A DNA stretch of 64,000 nt from Brugia malayi (Eukaryota; Nematoda; Chromadorea; Rhabditida; Onchocercidae). The notes under the pieces are model-generated. The model saw nothing but the letters and a program-made list of their open reading frames with translations, was not told the DNA's origin and searched no databases. Where the stretch lies: assembly GCF_000002995.4 (NCBI RefSeq), contig NW_025062477.1:7226649-7290648 (forward strand), given 5' to 3'. A program made the position numbers and the translations under genes. Positions 22,059-34,185 of this stretch are shown in pieces (position 1 is the stretch's first letter; the number at the start of each line of letters is the position of its first letter).

Positions 22059-24290
22059 ATGGATGTTTCAAAATTATCTGAAACATTATCAGTAATAAAC
22101 GAAACTTTACAGCCAGTACCGTACTTATCAAAACTCGAAGGCAATCAGTTACAGTCAGGTCAATCACTGATTGTTCGAGGTTATATCATTGGTTTGTTTT
22201 TGGAGTTAATTAAAATGTTCGTTTCTGAGAGGGAACTGGGAGGAATAGAAACAATACACAACGGCAGTGTGTCGTTTAAACCTGATAGCCAATCTAAAAA
22301 GAACAAATTAATAGAATAGTGATTAGATGAATATACCAAGAAGCTGAGAAGATAGGAGAAACCATTTTGGAGACATTTTTATGTACAATTTTGAATGTAT
22401 GGACGTGCTGTGCGGTAAATATACTTCAAGATTCTAAATTAGTTTATGGTGAAAACTTTTCAATTTAATAAATTAAACTAAGATGTACTATTTATGAGTG
22501 CAAAAATTTGAATTCTACATAAACGAGTTCGGGTTTAGAATTTTAAGATTATCAAAAATAATAAAATTTAAGGACGTAATGAATTTATTATAAACCTTAC
22601 AAATGGTGGAAAAGTGGAAAAGGAGAATGAAAATGATATTCTTGACAATCGACTTCTTGCTATTCGAGCAAATATTGCTTTGAAAAGAATTTATTTGAAT
22701 GCCTGTATTGATGGCGAATGGGGAAGGTTAGTTTATTCGGTGTGAGAAGCAAATCTGAGAAGATTCCATTCATTGTTGAAATTTCTACTGGCAATAAATT
22801 ATTAAGAAAAAAAAAAAATAATTTAGAGAAGGCTCAGTGAAGCATAAGTGGACACTTGGTGATGAATTCGATATACGAATTAGATGTCATGATAAATACT
22901 TTGAGGTAAATTTTCCAAATTTTTGAAAATGAAAATTTTTTTTCAAAATCTTTTTCAAATTAAATTTTCGAGAAAAAATTTTTCAAAAAATGACTAATCG
23001 TAAATTGAACACTTTGAGTAATTCTTAAAGAACAGTTTCTTTCAAATTATTATCTCTACTTTTCTATCTTTCATTAAATGCATTCAACAGCATTCTGGTA
23101 TTTCGACAAGAAACTATTTTGAAGTAATTTCAGATATTCGTTGACCATAAATTACTAGCCAAATTCGCGTATTACGTGCCAATTTCAAATATTTCACACA
23201 TTTATATGAACGGCGATGCCGAATTATATACAGTCTCGTGGGAGGGCAAGTATTACGTAAGTATAGCTTTAATTTAATTTTAATTTGAATAGCTTTAATG
23301 AAAATAAACGGTGGTGTCAGTAATGTTAAGCATTCGTATTTATTTTAAATTTCCAAATCTTCCACCACTAATAGTTTGATATGAATGCCAAACTGTATTA
23401 GTTCTTTAAAATTCTTTCCCTTTGAAGTTTTAACTTAAATGAAAATGAACTTAAACAGTTGCATTTTCTTTAATCATAGTGGATTGATTTTTCTCGAGCT
23501 TTACATCAACACAATTGCAGCAAGTTCCTTACACAGCAGATATCCCGGGAAACTTTTATCCAGGACGAAAGCTTTACGTATCAGGAGTTGTTAAAAAGCG
23601 AACCAAACAATTCGTGGTGGATTTTCACTCTGATAACGATATAGCATTCAGATTTAATCCACGAATTGCCGAAAAAGTAAGTTATCATTTGAATAAAACA
23701 CGAACCAGCAACAGAAATCATACAGTGATTACCAAGAAATTAGGATTATTAATGGAATAAAACATTACATGAAAAGAAAAATTTTAATTGTTGAAAATTG
23801 ATCAATGAAAGGACAGATTAATCTATGCTATGTTTATATCACTAATAATCTTAAATATTCCACTTTTCAATTGCACTAGGTCTTATGAATCAAAGAAAAA
23901 AAAAGTTATTTGATAAATTCGGCAACTTTTCAGAAGTTAATTCGTAATACTCGATCAGAAGAAAGATGGGGAACGGAAGAAAAGGAGATCGAAATACAAT
24001 TTCCATTCAAAAAGAAGCGAGCATTTGACTTACTGTTTTATTGTGAAGAAAACCGATTTCTTGTTAGTTTATTTTTATTTTTCAGTTTTTAGAAAATAGA
24101 ATCTTAATTTAATTTGACTTTTGAAATTTATTTTTCACGCTAAAAGTTTAGTAATCCCTTGGTTTCAATGCTACAGTGTCATGTGGATGATTGCCTTATA
24201 TGTTCATTTACACATCGAATGTCACCCCGAAATATCGATAAACTTTCCATTGATGGTGACATCGAATTACAAGGAGTACACCTCAAGTGA
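22059..24290 (+). CDS. Two-CRD (tandem-repeat) galectin, divergent
   Basis: Seven exons join in phase: 22059-22191, 22573-22726, 22827-22905, 23134-23256, 23521-23676, 23934-24062 and 24177-24290, giving 295 aa. Both galectin domains are visible. CRD1 runs from QPVPYLSKLEGNQLQSGQSL through GEWGRE to WEGKYY. CRD2 runs from QVPYTADIPGNFYPGRKLYV through RFNPRI, RNTRSEERWGTEE to IDGDIELQGVHL, the normal galectin end. Cytosolic or non-classically secreted beta-galactoside binding is the family role. In CRD1 the usual H-N-R strand is replaced by AIRANIALKRIYLN, although W-G is kept; in CRD2 the expected His of HFNPR is Arg. Sugar binding is therefore probably altered. The start is uncertain: 22059 is the first in-frame ATG after an acceptor-like AG at 21983-21984, but the frame is open upstream to that AG. 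Confidence 0.88.
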
Positions 24291-25362
24291 AAGCCAATTT
24301 CCTTCTTATTTGAGACATTCACTTTTTTATGTTTTTCAGCACTCTTAAATTTGTTTTTATTTCAATGTTTCATGATAAATTTTTACCTTATGTCTTACTG
24401 ATCTTGAAAAAGTTACCATGAACAGATTATATGATCTAAAAATAAGAAATAGTTAATACCGTAGTTATTCATGACTTTTCATTTCGTAAATACAGATTTC
24501 TAATTTTTCACTATTTTTGCAAAAAATGTTTATTTTACTTATACTTTATCTATCTATCAATCTATATATAGAAAACTTGTAAGTTTATTTCTAATCATTC
24601 TCGATATTTCATCATTTTAAAGAATTATATGGCAGTTGTTTAATGTTCTGCGATGTAAGGTAGTCTGTGATGTAAAATGGAAAGCTACAGTACAAACCAA
24701 CCGCTTTGTAGAAAGCTGGATGGTGGATTACAATATGTATGAAGTTTTATTGGAATCCTTTATTGGAACAAATATTTATTTGACTTATCTATCATCTTAC
24801 CTTTTTTTTTTCTCTCTCTCTCATCATACATATTATTTGTCAAAAACCTTTACGCTAGCATTACTCTATAGGGTCACGTCACGTCAAATCATCATTCTCA
24901 AGTAGTTACGATAGGAAGTGAAGAAAAATAAGTTCAATCGAAGTTTATTTGAGATTTTAGTATTCTGCACACTATATAGTTGAAATAAATATAGCAGTAA
25001 GGCAAGAATGGTAAGAAATTCTACATTGTACATAAAATGAAATGAAATAAGAAGATTCATTAACAATTATAATTAGCTGTGATAATTGCAAGTATACATT
25101 ATTGATGTAAAACAATGCTTTTTTAGGTCAGAACGATGAAAGTTGATTTTGACTGGCTTCTTTTCTTAATTCAGCTACATGAAATGGAAAAATATTATAG
25201 TTAATTTTGATGATTTGTAGTTGTAATTAAATTTAAAGACTTTTTAAACTGCAATTGTAATTAAGGTGATTGCAATCATTATAAACCAGCATGATTATGC
25301 AGTATTAATAACTAAAATTTCAGTTTTTCGTTAATGTTATTTGAAACAAATGTACATATCAA
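24291..25362. other. Convergent intergenic region, galectin / epoxide hydrolase
   Basis: About 1.1 kb between two converging genes, so it should contain both 3' UTRs. No coding motif. Short repeat GTCACGTCACGTC at about 24871-24885. Confidence 0.45.
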
Positions 25363-28300
25363 TCACTCTAGTTGAATTGTCTTAACAAATTTGATGATGT
25401 CACTAGCAAGAAGTTTCGGCTCTTCGAAAGCAGCAAAATGTCCACCAGCTTTGATTTCCGTATAATTTGTTATGTTGTACATGGTACGCATTAGCTCTTC
25501 TGGCTGCTTCATCAGATCTTCCGGGAATGCGGCATAACCGGTTGGAATACTGATGTACCGACTTTAAAATAATAAGCTGATAATTTAACAACAATCAAAC
25601 ATACAGTCAAGACATTTCCCATTAGGATTACTGTCCTAAAACTCATATAGTTTCAAAATTTTAGCATATAATTGATCAAATGAAAGATGTTTTAACTACC
25701 AATAAGCACTTAGTACCAAAAGTAGTTTACAGTCTAGCAAATGAAATGAATTTAAAAAGGCAACTTACTTGAATTTATTAAAAATGGGTGTATTCTGGAA
25801 ATATTCCTTGTAAAGCCTTATGGCATTTATTATATTATTATTGAACCAATAAATGGATACTATGGTCAACAATTCATCCAATGTAAACTTTCTGGAATGT
25901 GTAGAAATTGTAAACTTTCATTTGGTTAAAAAAAATTGCTATTGCAAAACTTCTAAAATTGCATATTTCTTTGTTTTCAAAAAATTTTATCAGTGATTAC
26001 AATTAATTACTTTGTGAGACCACCGTCATGAAGTGACCGATAAGTAGTGTTTGTTCCGTATGAAAACTTTTCCAGGATATAAGCTGCCAAACCTATTGGA
26101 GAATCGTTAAGTGCTGCACCTAAAATACTACTGAAATAGGAGAAGTTTAGAAACTAAGGCGAAATAACCAATTACTGAAGTTTTTGATGCAGTTTTAACT
26201 CCCAGAATTATTTATTCCCAATCTAGTTTCATCGGATTCCTTAATTCAGACTTATTTGTATAATTATAACTAAATGTAACCTTGAATTGGAGGAAGCAAA
26301 TAACAATAAGGCAGTATGCAGTTATTAGTGAGAACTAAGAAATGCAAAATTATCACCAATAGTATCCGGTTTTGTCGCCTGGATGTGCATATATCCCGTT
26401 TCTTCAAGCATATCCTTAAGGAAAGCGCCTGTAGCCCGTTGATGAAATGTTTGAGAAGAATAAGCTAATCTTGGTGTTATAGTGCCAAATGCTGTGTACA
26501 ACAGCGCCTTCCAATTAAATACTAACGCCATGTTCAAATGCAAACCAATAACACTACAATGTTGCACCGAAGTAATTGGCATTAGAGATTTCTCCAGGAT
26601 TGACATTTGAAAAAAAAATTTAGAATTCAGTAAGAGAAAATGAAATCGAGACTGGCATCACATACATCTCATAATGTTTCATTTATAGCTCATATTTGAT
26701 TTGATTTAATTTAACAGATCTAATAATTATCACTAGAGATTGGGAATTTCGTCTGCAATACATGGAAAATAGGAAAGTTGCAGTATAACTATCACATTCC
26801 AAACGTATCTTTGCAGCCATCCGAGATGATAGAATTTTTTTATTAAGAAAAGAAATCAATTTTTTTTCTAAAAAAAATTAATTTTATTTTATTAAACTTT
26901 CTTTCTTTCTTTTTTACTTTGATCTCTTCTAAAAAAGAAAAGAAAAACCTGACTTTTCAGGATAATAAAAGGCGATGTTTGTAGCTATATTACTTCCCCA
27001 ATCTCCACCTTGCAGTAAATATCTTGAGAAGCCTAAACGAATCATCAGTTTATTGAATATTCTTGCTGCCACTTCTGTATTGAATCCTGTAAAACTTGAA
27101 ATCTATTTCTAGCAAAAGTAATATGTACTTCCGATACAATTTGCTAAATTTGTTTGAAGACAGTGTACATTAACAGAAAACTGATGGATTGAAAATATTG
27201 GTCTATAAAATTAACTGATTTATTCATGAGGTATTTATTGGTGAAGCGAAGCTTATGAAGTGCTAGAAGTACAAAACACTAATGATTAGAATTAAATGTA
27301 AATAGCTTGAAAGATAAACGTCTGACCAGACTGAATTTGGTGTACAATTTTTACAGGTATTTCACGTTTCAATAAAACTGCTAAGGAACAAAACAAATCG
27401 GACTAGTTTATTCAATTTATTCAATACAGTGTTTTTTTTTTTGCTTCAAAAGTGGAAGTAATATTTAAAAAAGTGAAAGTAACTTTCTTAATATTTCATT
27501 AATCTTTCATCTCACCTTTTTTTATTGGTGCAGCAGACCAACCGAATCCGGGGATTGATGGTGCAATTATTTCAAAGGTTATACTAATATCAGAACCAAT
27601 CTGCTGAATTGGATCCACCAGCAGAGGAATGATTTTAAGAAATTCGAACACATTTCCGGGCCAACCATGCAGTATGAGCAGTGGAACGATAACTTCGTAA
27701 TTATTATGCATCGGTTTAGCATGAATGAAATGGATCTATAAAACAGATTAAATAGCACAATTATATTTGTCTTTATCAACAAAAATTAAATTACTTGATT
27801 GATTTGAAAACCTAAATATAAATGATAGGATATAAAATAATAAGGGAAAAGAAAAAGATGCAATAAAAAGCTCATTTCTGACTAGAAAAGACTTGCCTTA
27901 AGGCCTTCAATTTCAGTAGTGAATTGAGGTAAAGTATTTATAATGCCTTCATGATATTTCCAATTATATTTGTTAAGCCAATAATTAGCCACATATTTGA
28001 GATATTTACTGTTAAAACCGTATGAGAAATCATTGCAATCTTCTAGTGGCTCATAATTAATTCGGGCATTTTTTAAGCGGAATTTCAAATCCTATAATTC
28101 AGTTTATTTTTAGACTTAGCAGTGAAGTTAACGCAAGAACCATGGAAACATTGTATCATCATCATTCCACATATGCTTCATTAATTTCAAGTTAACAAAT
28201 TAATGAAGAAAACAAGCTACCTGTATAGCTTCCTCGGGAACACTTATTTTAAAAGGTGTAATGCGCTCATCATCTTTTCGTTTCTTTCCACGACCAAACC

Positions 28301-28587
28301 ACCCATCGATAGCTATATTATGCTAGAAATTTTGTATTTAAATCTGTTTACTTAGACTCAAATCACTAATTATCATTTCATCAAGTTTGCTCACTTTAAA
28401 CTAATCAACTAATCAAGGTAAAGTTTGCTAACAGTATCTGTCATTTCAAAGCTCGAAATAATTTGAAGAAAAAAAAAGAATGACTCACTGAATGAGAAGC
28501 GCTAAAGTCCTTTTTAACTGCGTAAATAGCATAAGTAATGATTGCAACAGATACAGCCAAAATTAATTGCAATGAATAATTGCTCAT
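25363..28587 (-). CDS. EPHX1: Microsomal epoxide hydrolase (EPHX1 / juvenile-hormone-EH family)
   Basis: Nine exons join in phase on the minus strand: 28587-28489, 28322-28221, 28091-27897, 27735-27516, 27086-26954, 26553-26357, 26119-26011, 25891-25769 and 25561-25363, giving 458 aa (human EPHX1 is 455). Residues about 3-22 form a membrane anchor (SLQLILAVSVAIITYAIYAV). The EH N-terminal domain has GWFGRG. The oxyanion motif is HGWPG, the nucleophile Asp lies in GGDWGS, and YMHIQATKPDT is family-specific. The catalytic His lies in GGHFAAFEEP. The third acid lies in GYAAFPED, aligning an acidic residue with human Glu404. The enzyme hydrolyses epoxides to diols at the ER membrane. Intron 3 begins GCAAGT rather than GT; using the nearby GT would break the frame, so a GC-AG intron is the only consistent reading. 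Confidence 0.95.
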
Positions 28588-31274
28588 TACTAAAGGAATA
28601 AATAAGTTGAAATAAACGCAATAATATCAATTCGCTGTTAAAAAAATTCAGTACAAATGGAATGTCCAATTCATTCCCAACATATTATCTATTTCCTTTC
28701 ACTTCCAAACCTTTAGTGGTCTTTTGGCCTATGCCAAGGTTGCCAACATTTTGGATTTCAATCATATCTGCGTATTATAACTGCCTTCAATGCTTCAATT
28801 ATTTTATCTTATAGATAAAATGTCATTTGCGTAATAAAAACTTAAATTACTAAAGTTTATTTCTAATTCAAATTTATAATGAACTAAAAATTTGTGATTT
28901 AGTTCGCAAAAGTAGTTGTTTATTTCTAAATAATAAAAATCAACTCATCAACAAACAAATTTACTCACTGAACATAAACAAATGAAATTTTAATTAAAAT
29001 TCGAACAGTACTTTGCTGCTGTCGTTTCATTTTACAATTTGCCAATGTCAAAAGTTATCCAATTGGGGTGGGGGGGAATTGAAGGTCACAACATTCGAGT
29101 TATGACTGCTAACTAGTGAAATCAATAGAACTAAGGAAGGGAACGCTGTGTTGTTGATGATAAGAAAATGATGTTAGGAGTGAGAACAATTTGTAGTAAT
29201 ACTCGATGTATAGCTATCGATCATGGATCACAAATCTAAAGTTCGCTCCAAATTTTATATTATTTCAACACTCGTTCGTCCAATCTCAAACAAAGTGATC
29301 AAAATTAAATACCCAACAAATTTTTCAACTTCAAATGATATTTGAAGTTGAAAAACTTGCCAATTTATGTTTGATTACCACAAAAATTAATTCTAAATTC
29401 GAATTCTAGAGCCTCGCAAAATACACTGTTCAAGATTGAATGATTAGCGAATGAAAATGCAAAAAGAAACACATGAGAATTATTAAAATGTTAAACATTC
29501 TTGAAGTACTAATTTGTTTATGACATTTTGTTGACAAAAATAAAAATTTAACTAAACGGAAAATTTTTTTTTTTTTATATTTTCCAACGCTACTTGCAAC
29601 TGTTGTACAATTTTCAGTAGTTTACAGCACAATTCTTTTTCTTTTTTTCCATTTAACACTTATAAATATAAGTCATTTGTCGCAGCAAAAAGTAATTTAA
29701 ATTACCATTGGATTCCGAAGATTTTAAAATATTTTGATAAAAAGAAAGATTAGAATAAAATCAAGCAACTAAGCTACATATACGCACATTGCCTAGACTT
29801 GTTAGGACATAGTCATTGGCTGTTAGGGAAATCTGGATGAGACTAGGTTATTCCCGATGCATTCCGGATCGCGTGCCTTCCGGAAAGAGTACAAGAAAAT
29901 GTTATCAAGAAGCTGAAGTGTTCGTAGAGCAAATATAACCGACATTCGTGTGTATCCCTAAGTGCTTGCTCATAGATCTTCCTTTGTGCAGGAATGTGAA
30001 ATGTTTTTAGTAAGTGTACTTTCCCTGATCATAGAACGAACATTCATTTACCGAATTTCATGAGAATCAAAAAAAGAGCATTGTAGGCGGAAAGTTGAGA
30101 AGGTAACAAGGAATTTACAGGTAAAAAGAGTTATCAATCAATAATAGGAGAGGAATGAGAATTAACCGATCTATCTAAAATATTTTCTAAATGCTTTTGA
30201 ATTTACCGCACTTCCGCGTAATCTTTACTTTTGCATTTCGGTCCAGCAAAGATTATTTGTGGGAAATATTTGTGCTGAGAATTGTTAATGTTCGAGTAAT
30301 TATAATCATTGGTGCTGTCTATAGGAAGGAAATGAATGAGAATAGGATATGCATACAATAATAAAAAGGAATTTAATACTGTGCTGACAGATGAAATCTA
30401 GGTTCAATCACGAGGATTATTATAGTTATTCAGTTTTGAAAGGACTGAATAGCTCAGATTGTAAAAGTGAACTTTTTTTTTTTTTTTTTTGGAATATGTT
30501 TGAAGTATTACTGTATCAGATGATAGAACAATTTCTTTTCTACTTTTTTAAAACATCTATGCAATCTTATTTTTAAAAAAATCGGTAGTAAGAGTGATTG
30601 CAATAATTAAAAAGAAATAATTAAAATTTAATATGTCATAAATGTTTACAGAGTTTGCTTAAAAACAGCATTCCTAACTATATTTCAGTTAGAAATGTTA
30701 TAAATTAACTGTCTGATGCTAAAAATATGACAAAATGGGTGATAATTTCGGTATCGTTCAGCACAGAACAAAATTTATCTTATTTATTTTCTGGAAAATT
30801 GAGTATAGCACAAATTTCAAAAATCGAAAATCAGAAAAAGTCAAACATTTACAAAACAAAATTCTCACTGAAAAAAGCATAAAAGCAAAAAGTTTTGGTT
30901 ATCTAGTTATGGTACATAACAGCTGACACATCTCAATTCTAAGACTTATTTGTACAGCTTTATCACTGACTTCAGACTAACTTCTACTGATCAACTTCGA
31001 TGGTCTAAAAGCATATCTCAAACATTAATGGAAACAGTTCACAAGTTGATAATAACCGCTAAAAAAAGGATATCGTGGTGCAAATGTTTCGAAAGGGTGA
31101 CTAATTCCTGAATAATGCTCCAAGTTTAAAAATGGACTGATATAAGCAATTTACCAACCCTAACTGTAATCATTCTGAATGGTAAAACAAGTGCGACAAT
31201 AATGAAAACAGCTGGATGAAGAAATACCATACCTGCTGAATTAGAAAAAACTGAGCATTAAATAAAATCACAAC
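28588..31274. other. 2.7-kb spacer, upstream of epoxide hydrolase
   Basis: No gene is supported. A run of G (GGGGTGGGGGGG) lies near 29064-29077. The stretch 29770-30010 is distinctly GC-richer than its surroundings and includes an inverted pair TTCCGGATC...CTTCCGGAA. One short plus frame there reads SGSRAFRKEYKKML, reminiscent of a GPCR tail, but no other exon fits. Poly-A/T runs occur at 29565-29578 and 30473-30490. Confidence 0.45.
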
Positions 31275-33084
31275 TTAGACTTTTGATTGAGTTGGACGTC
31301 CATCATCTCGACGTTTACGCTTTAATGGTTGTTCGTTAATTTCATCGATTAAACTCCTTTCATCCATCTGCAAAGACAACTTTCAAAGACCAGTACTTAA
31401 TTATATTAGTGGTTACAAAACACCACACAAATCATTTCTATTTCAAAATACTTTACTAACCCTCTGCTAATAAACTTTATTAGCGTTAAAAAAAGAAGAA
31501 AAAGAAAAGAAAAGAAAAAAAAAACTTGCGACTCAGACGCCAAGAGTTAGTTATTTTTTTTAAAAAAAGATATACAGTAAAAGTGTAGTTTGAAAAAGTT
31601 TCAATAAAGATAAAAAAAGAAAGCATATGAACTTTGAGAAGATTCACCTCATGTTTGTTCAGATATTTTCTATTTCCTTTTGCTTTTGCGCTAAACCTGA
31701 AATTCAAAATCTTACTAAGTATGGAAACGAATATGACTGAGAAATCATTACATATGCATAATTCAAAACAATTAAACGTACACTGATGCAGCTAATTCAT
31801 AATCCGTAATGTCCTGTCCAATATCAAAATTGACTTCATCAGACACTTTGCAGCCTTTTATATCCTCATAATATTTCATAAGCTTCTAAAAATATTGAAA
31901 ACTACAACCATCCACTGTTCTGTTAATTCATAGCAGAAAGATGAAATACATTCAAGGAGTTATATTCTATCAAGTGTCAAATCATTTCCGAGACAGAATT
32001 TTAAAAGACTTCAATCAAACCGAACGGTTTCCAGTAATCTTGAAAGGTCAGAAATTCAGTATTGCATGAAAAAATACCTCAACTTCGGGATTGAAACCTT
32101 TAAAAGACATTCGTCCAAATGAAAGGTTTTCCAATAACTCATACCTATTTTCGGATTTCACAGTTCTAAAATGAAACTTCAACAATTTTTAAGCGAAAAA
32201 GTGCGAGTTCAAGTAAAAAGGCAGACTTTCAGTTGTATTATCGAAAACTAAAAGGAGTCTAAAGATAACTAATGCATATCAGTGTTTTGTAAGAAATTCT
32301 TTAGCACTTGCAGAGAAGTTTCAAATTTCTAAAAACTGCAGATATATTATTCTAAAGCAACATGAACAGTGCAATTTTTAATTTTGACGTTAAATTTTGA
32401 AACTTACGGCTCTACTGCTTCTGGTCCTTTTGATAATTTTTTGTCATCCTTCTTTAAAAAACGTTTCTGCAATTTTTGTTCGCTTTTTCTTTTGGCTTCT
32501 TCCTCTAAACGAATCCTTGTCCTTTGCATAAACTGTAAACAAATTTCATAGCCACTGTCCTTTGCACGGTTATAAATAAGACTTCACTATCTTTCACGTA
32601 AACTAAAAAAAAAAAAAAAAACTAAAAAATCACTTAGAACTGTTGATGTGAATATAATATAAAGATAATTAATTCATGACGAGAGGACAAAAAAAAAAAA
32701 AAAAAAGAAGAAAAGAAAGATGGAAGAAGAAAGAGAAAAAATCTGAGGAAGGTATTAAAATCCAAATTTAACTTCACAAATTTCTATTAAATTGAAGCTG
32801 AAGTTGAAATCTTTGAAACTGGAAATATGCCGTAAAGCTTTTGGACGACACAGTTATACGATTGTTCCTTACGCTTTCAGAAATAAAATAAACTTCGTAT
32901 ATGAATCCCATAACGAGAATTAACTTAATGTAGTTAATCAAACGGTCAAGCAGCTATAAGGAGATAAAATAAACGCTACACAATCAGCAATATTATTTCC
33001 ACTTATAGAAATTTCTAAAAAGCAACAAACCTTCATCTGCAGAAGCGCTGATGATAATCCTTTAGTATCGACGTGCTCAGTCAT
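31275..33084 (-). CDS. MPHOSPH6: MPHOSPH6/MPP6, RNA-exosome-associated protein
   Basis: Six exons join in phase on the minus strand: 33084-33031, 32532-32408, 32165-32078, 31885-31782, 31696-31648 and 31367-31275, giving 170 aa (human 160). The start MTEHVDTKGLSSALLQMKFM matches the family N-terminus, where LSKNLLRMKFMQR is expected, and the signature GRMSFKGFNPEVEKLM is nearly identical to the human protein. The tail is basic (LKRKRRDDGRP). The family binds the nuclear exosome and helps in 5.8S rRNA 3' processing. Exon 4 must use the GTACGT donor: the closer GTGTAC site would put a stop at the start of exon 5. The upstream region is shared with a possible divergent exon at 33638. Confidence 0.93.
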
Positions 33085-33637
33085 CTCTTAACTAAAGGTG
33101 GAATCGAAGTCGTTAGAATGGAAATAACGAATTAGTTTACTGGCATTGATGTCTCGTTATTTCACGTTCTTTTGCTCTTTCTGAGAGATAATTCAACGTG
33201 AAAATAATGCTATATGCATATGAACGAATAGAAATTGTTATGAAAGAAACAAGACACATACTTCCGCATCACTTGAGTACATTTTCAAATTAAATCGCGT
33301 TATGTCCGCATGAATATATCTTACCAAACATTATGAGTTTATCTGTCGAAGGGACCATCATCTCATTTAAAAGATATAAATAAGATGCACTATTTATTTA
33401 AAAATATTAAATTATTGATGAAATTGTCACGTGACAAGATATGAAGGGAAGGTTGAAGAATGAACACGGTATTGCTAGAGACCTGGAACGCAGGTGGTTA
33501 TGCACGGAAGACAGATCGGCCGAATGACACATCAAAACAGTCTTAGTGGTACATATGTCTTTACGTTTTACGTTTGTCGCAACTTGAATGCTAACCTGAC
33601 AGATGTACATTTCATTATTTAAATTAGGCATCTGTGT
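33085..33637. promoter_or_regulatory. Divergent region upstream of MPHOSPH6
   Basis: 553 bp between the MPP6 start codon and the candidate plus-strand ATG at 33638. A TTAG acceptor-like site lies just before that ATG. No core promoter element was identified; the role is inferred from layout. Confidence 0.3.
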
Positions 33638-34185
33638 ATGAGTGACCCAAGGAGTTCATCAGAGCTAGGTGAAGATGAGTGGTGTGATCTGTAAGTGTCA
33701 AATTACTACATGCATTCACTGGCTTCCACTAAGAATCTCCAAGATCAAAAAAAAAGTGCAGAGAAAGTGGGATTCTTGAATATAACACGCGGAATGAGTT
33801 TTCAGAATTCAGTTATTTTTTCTCGAATCATTTCAGAATACTTCTTACAGAGCATTGTACTGCGTTATTGTTCCACACATGGATTCCGGGATTCTGGAAT
33901 GATGTTTATTAAAGTGTTCCATTTGCATAGAGAGAATTGCTTTATTAGGGATAAAAAATTGAAGTTTAAATTGAAATTTTATTTGATATGCTGACTTTAT
34001 CTGTTGCATACAATGCTTTATTTGACAGAATAGGAAATGTAGCAATAATTGAACTAAATTTACATCCTTTTTCATGCAACTATGAAAACTCTGACTTAAT
34101 TCTTTTTACCATTGGCCTCAAAACGAGCTTAAGCCTGAGCTTGAGTATGATGAGTCTGCGCATTCTTGATTATATTAAATGTTAG
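33638..34185 (+). CDS. Candidate small two-exon gene, unassigned
   Basis: Exon 1 (33638-33690) starts with ATG and encodes MSDPRSSSELGEDEWCDL up to a consensus GTAAGT donor in phase 2. The nearest phase-compatible acceptor, TTTGACAG, gives exon 2 at 34029-34185 and a 69-aa product whose second half is hydrophobic and unremarkable. Exon 2 overlaps the last exon of MPC2 copy 1 on the opposite strand by about 11 bp. Exon 1 and its donor look real; exon 2 is doubtful, and the true continuation may be elsewhere. No domain recognised. Confidence 0.3.
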
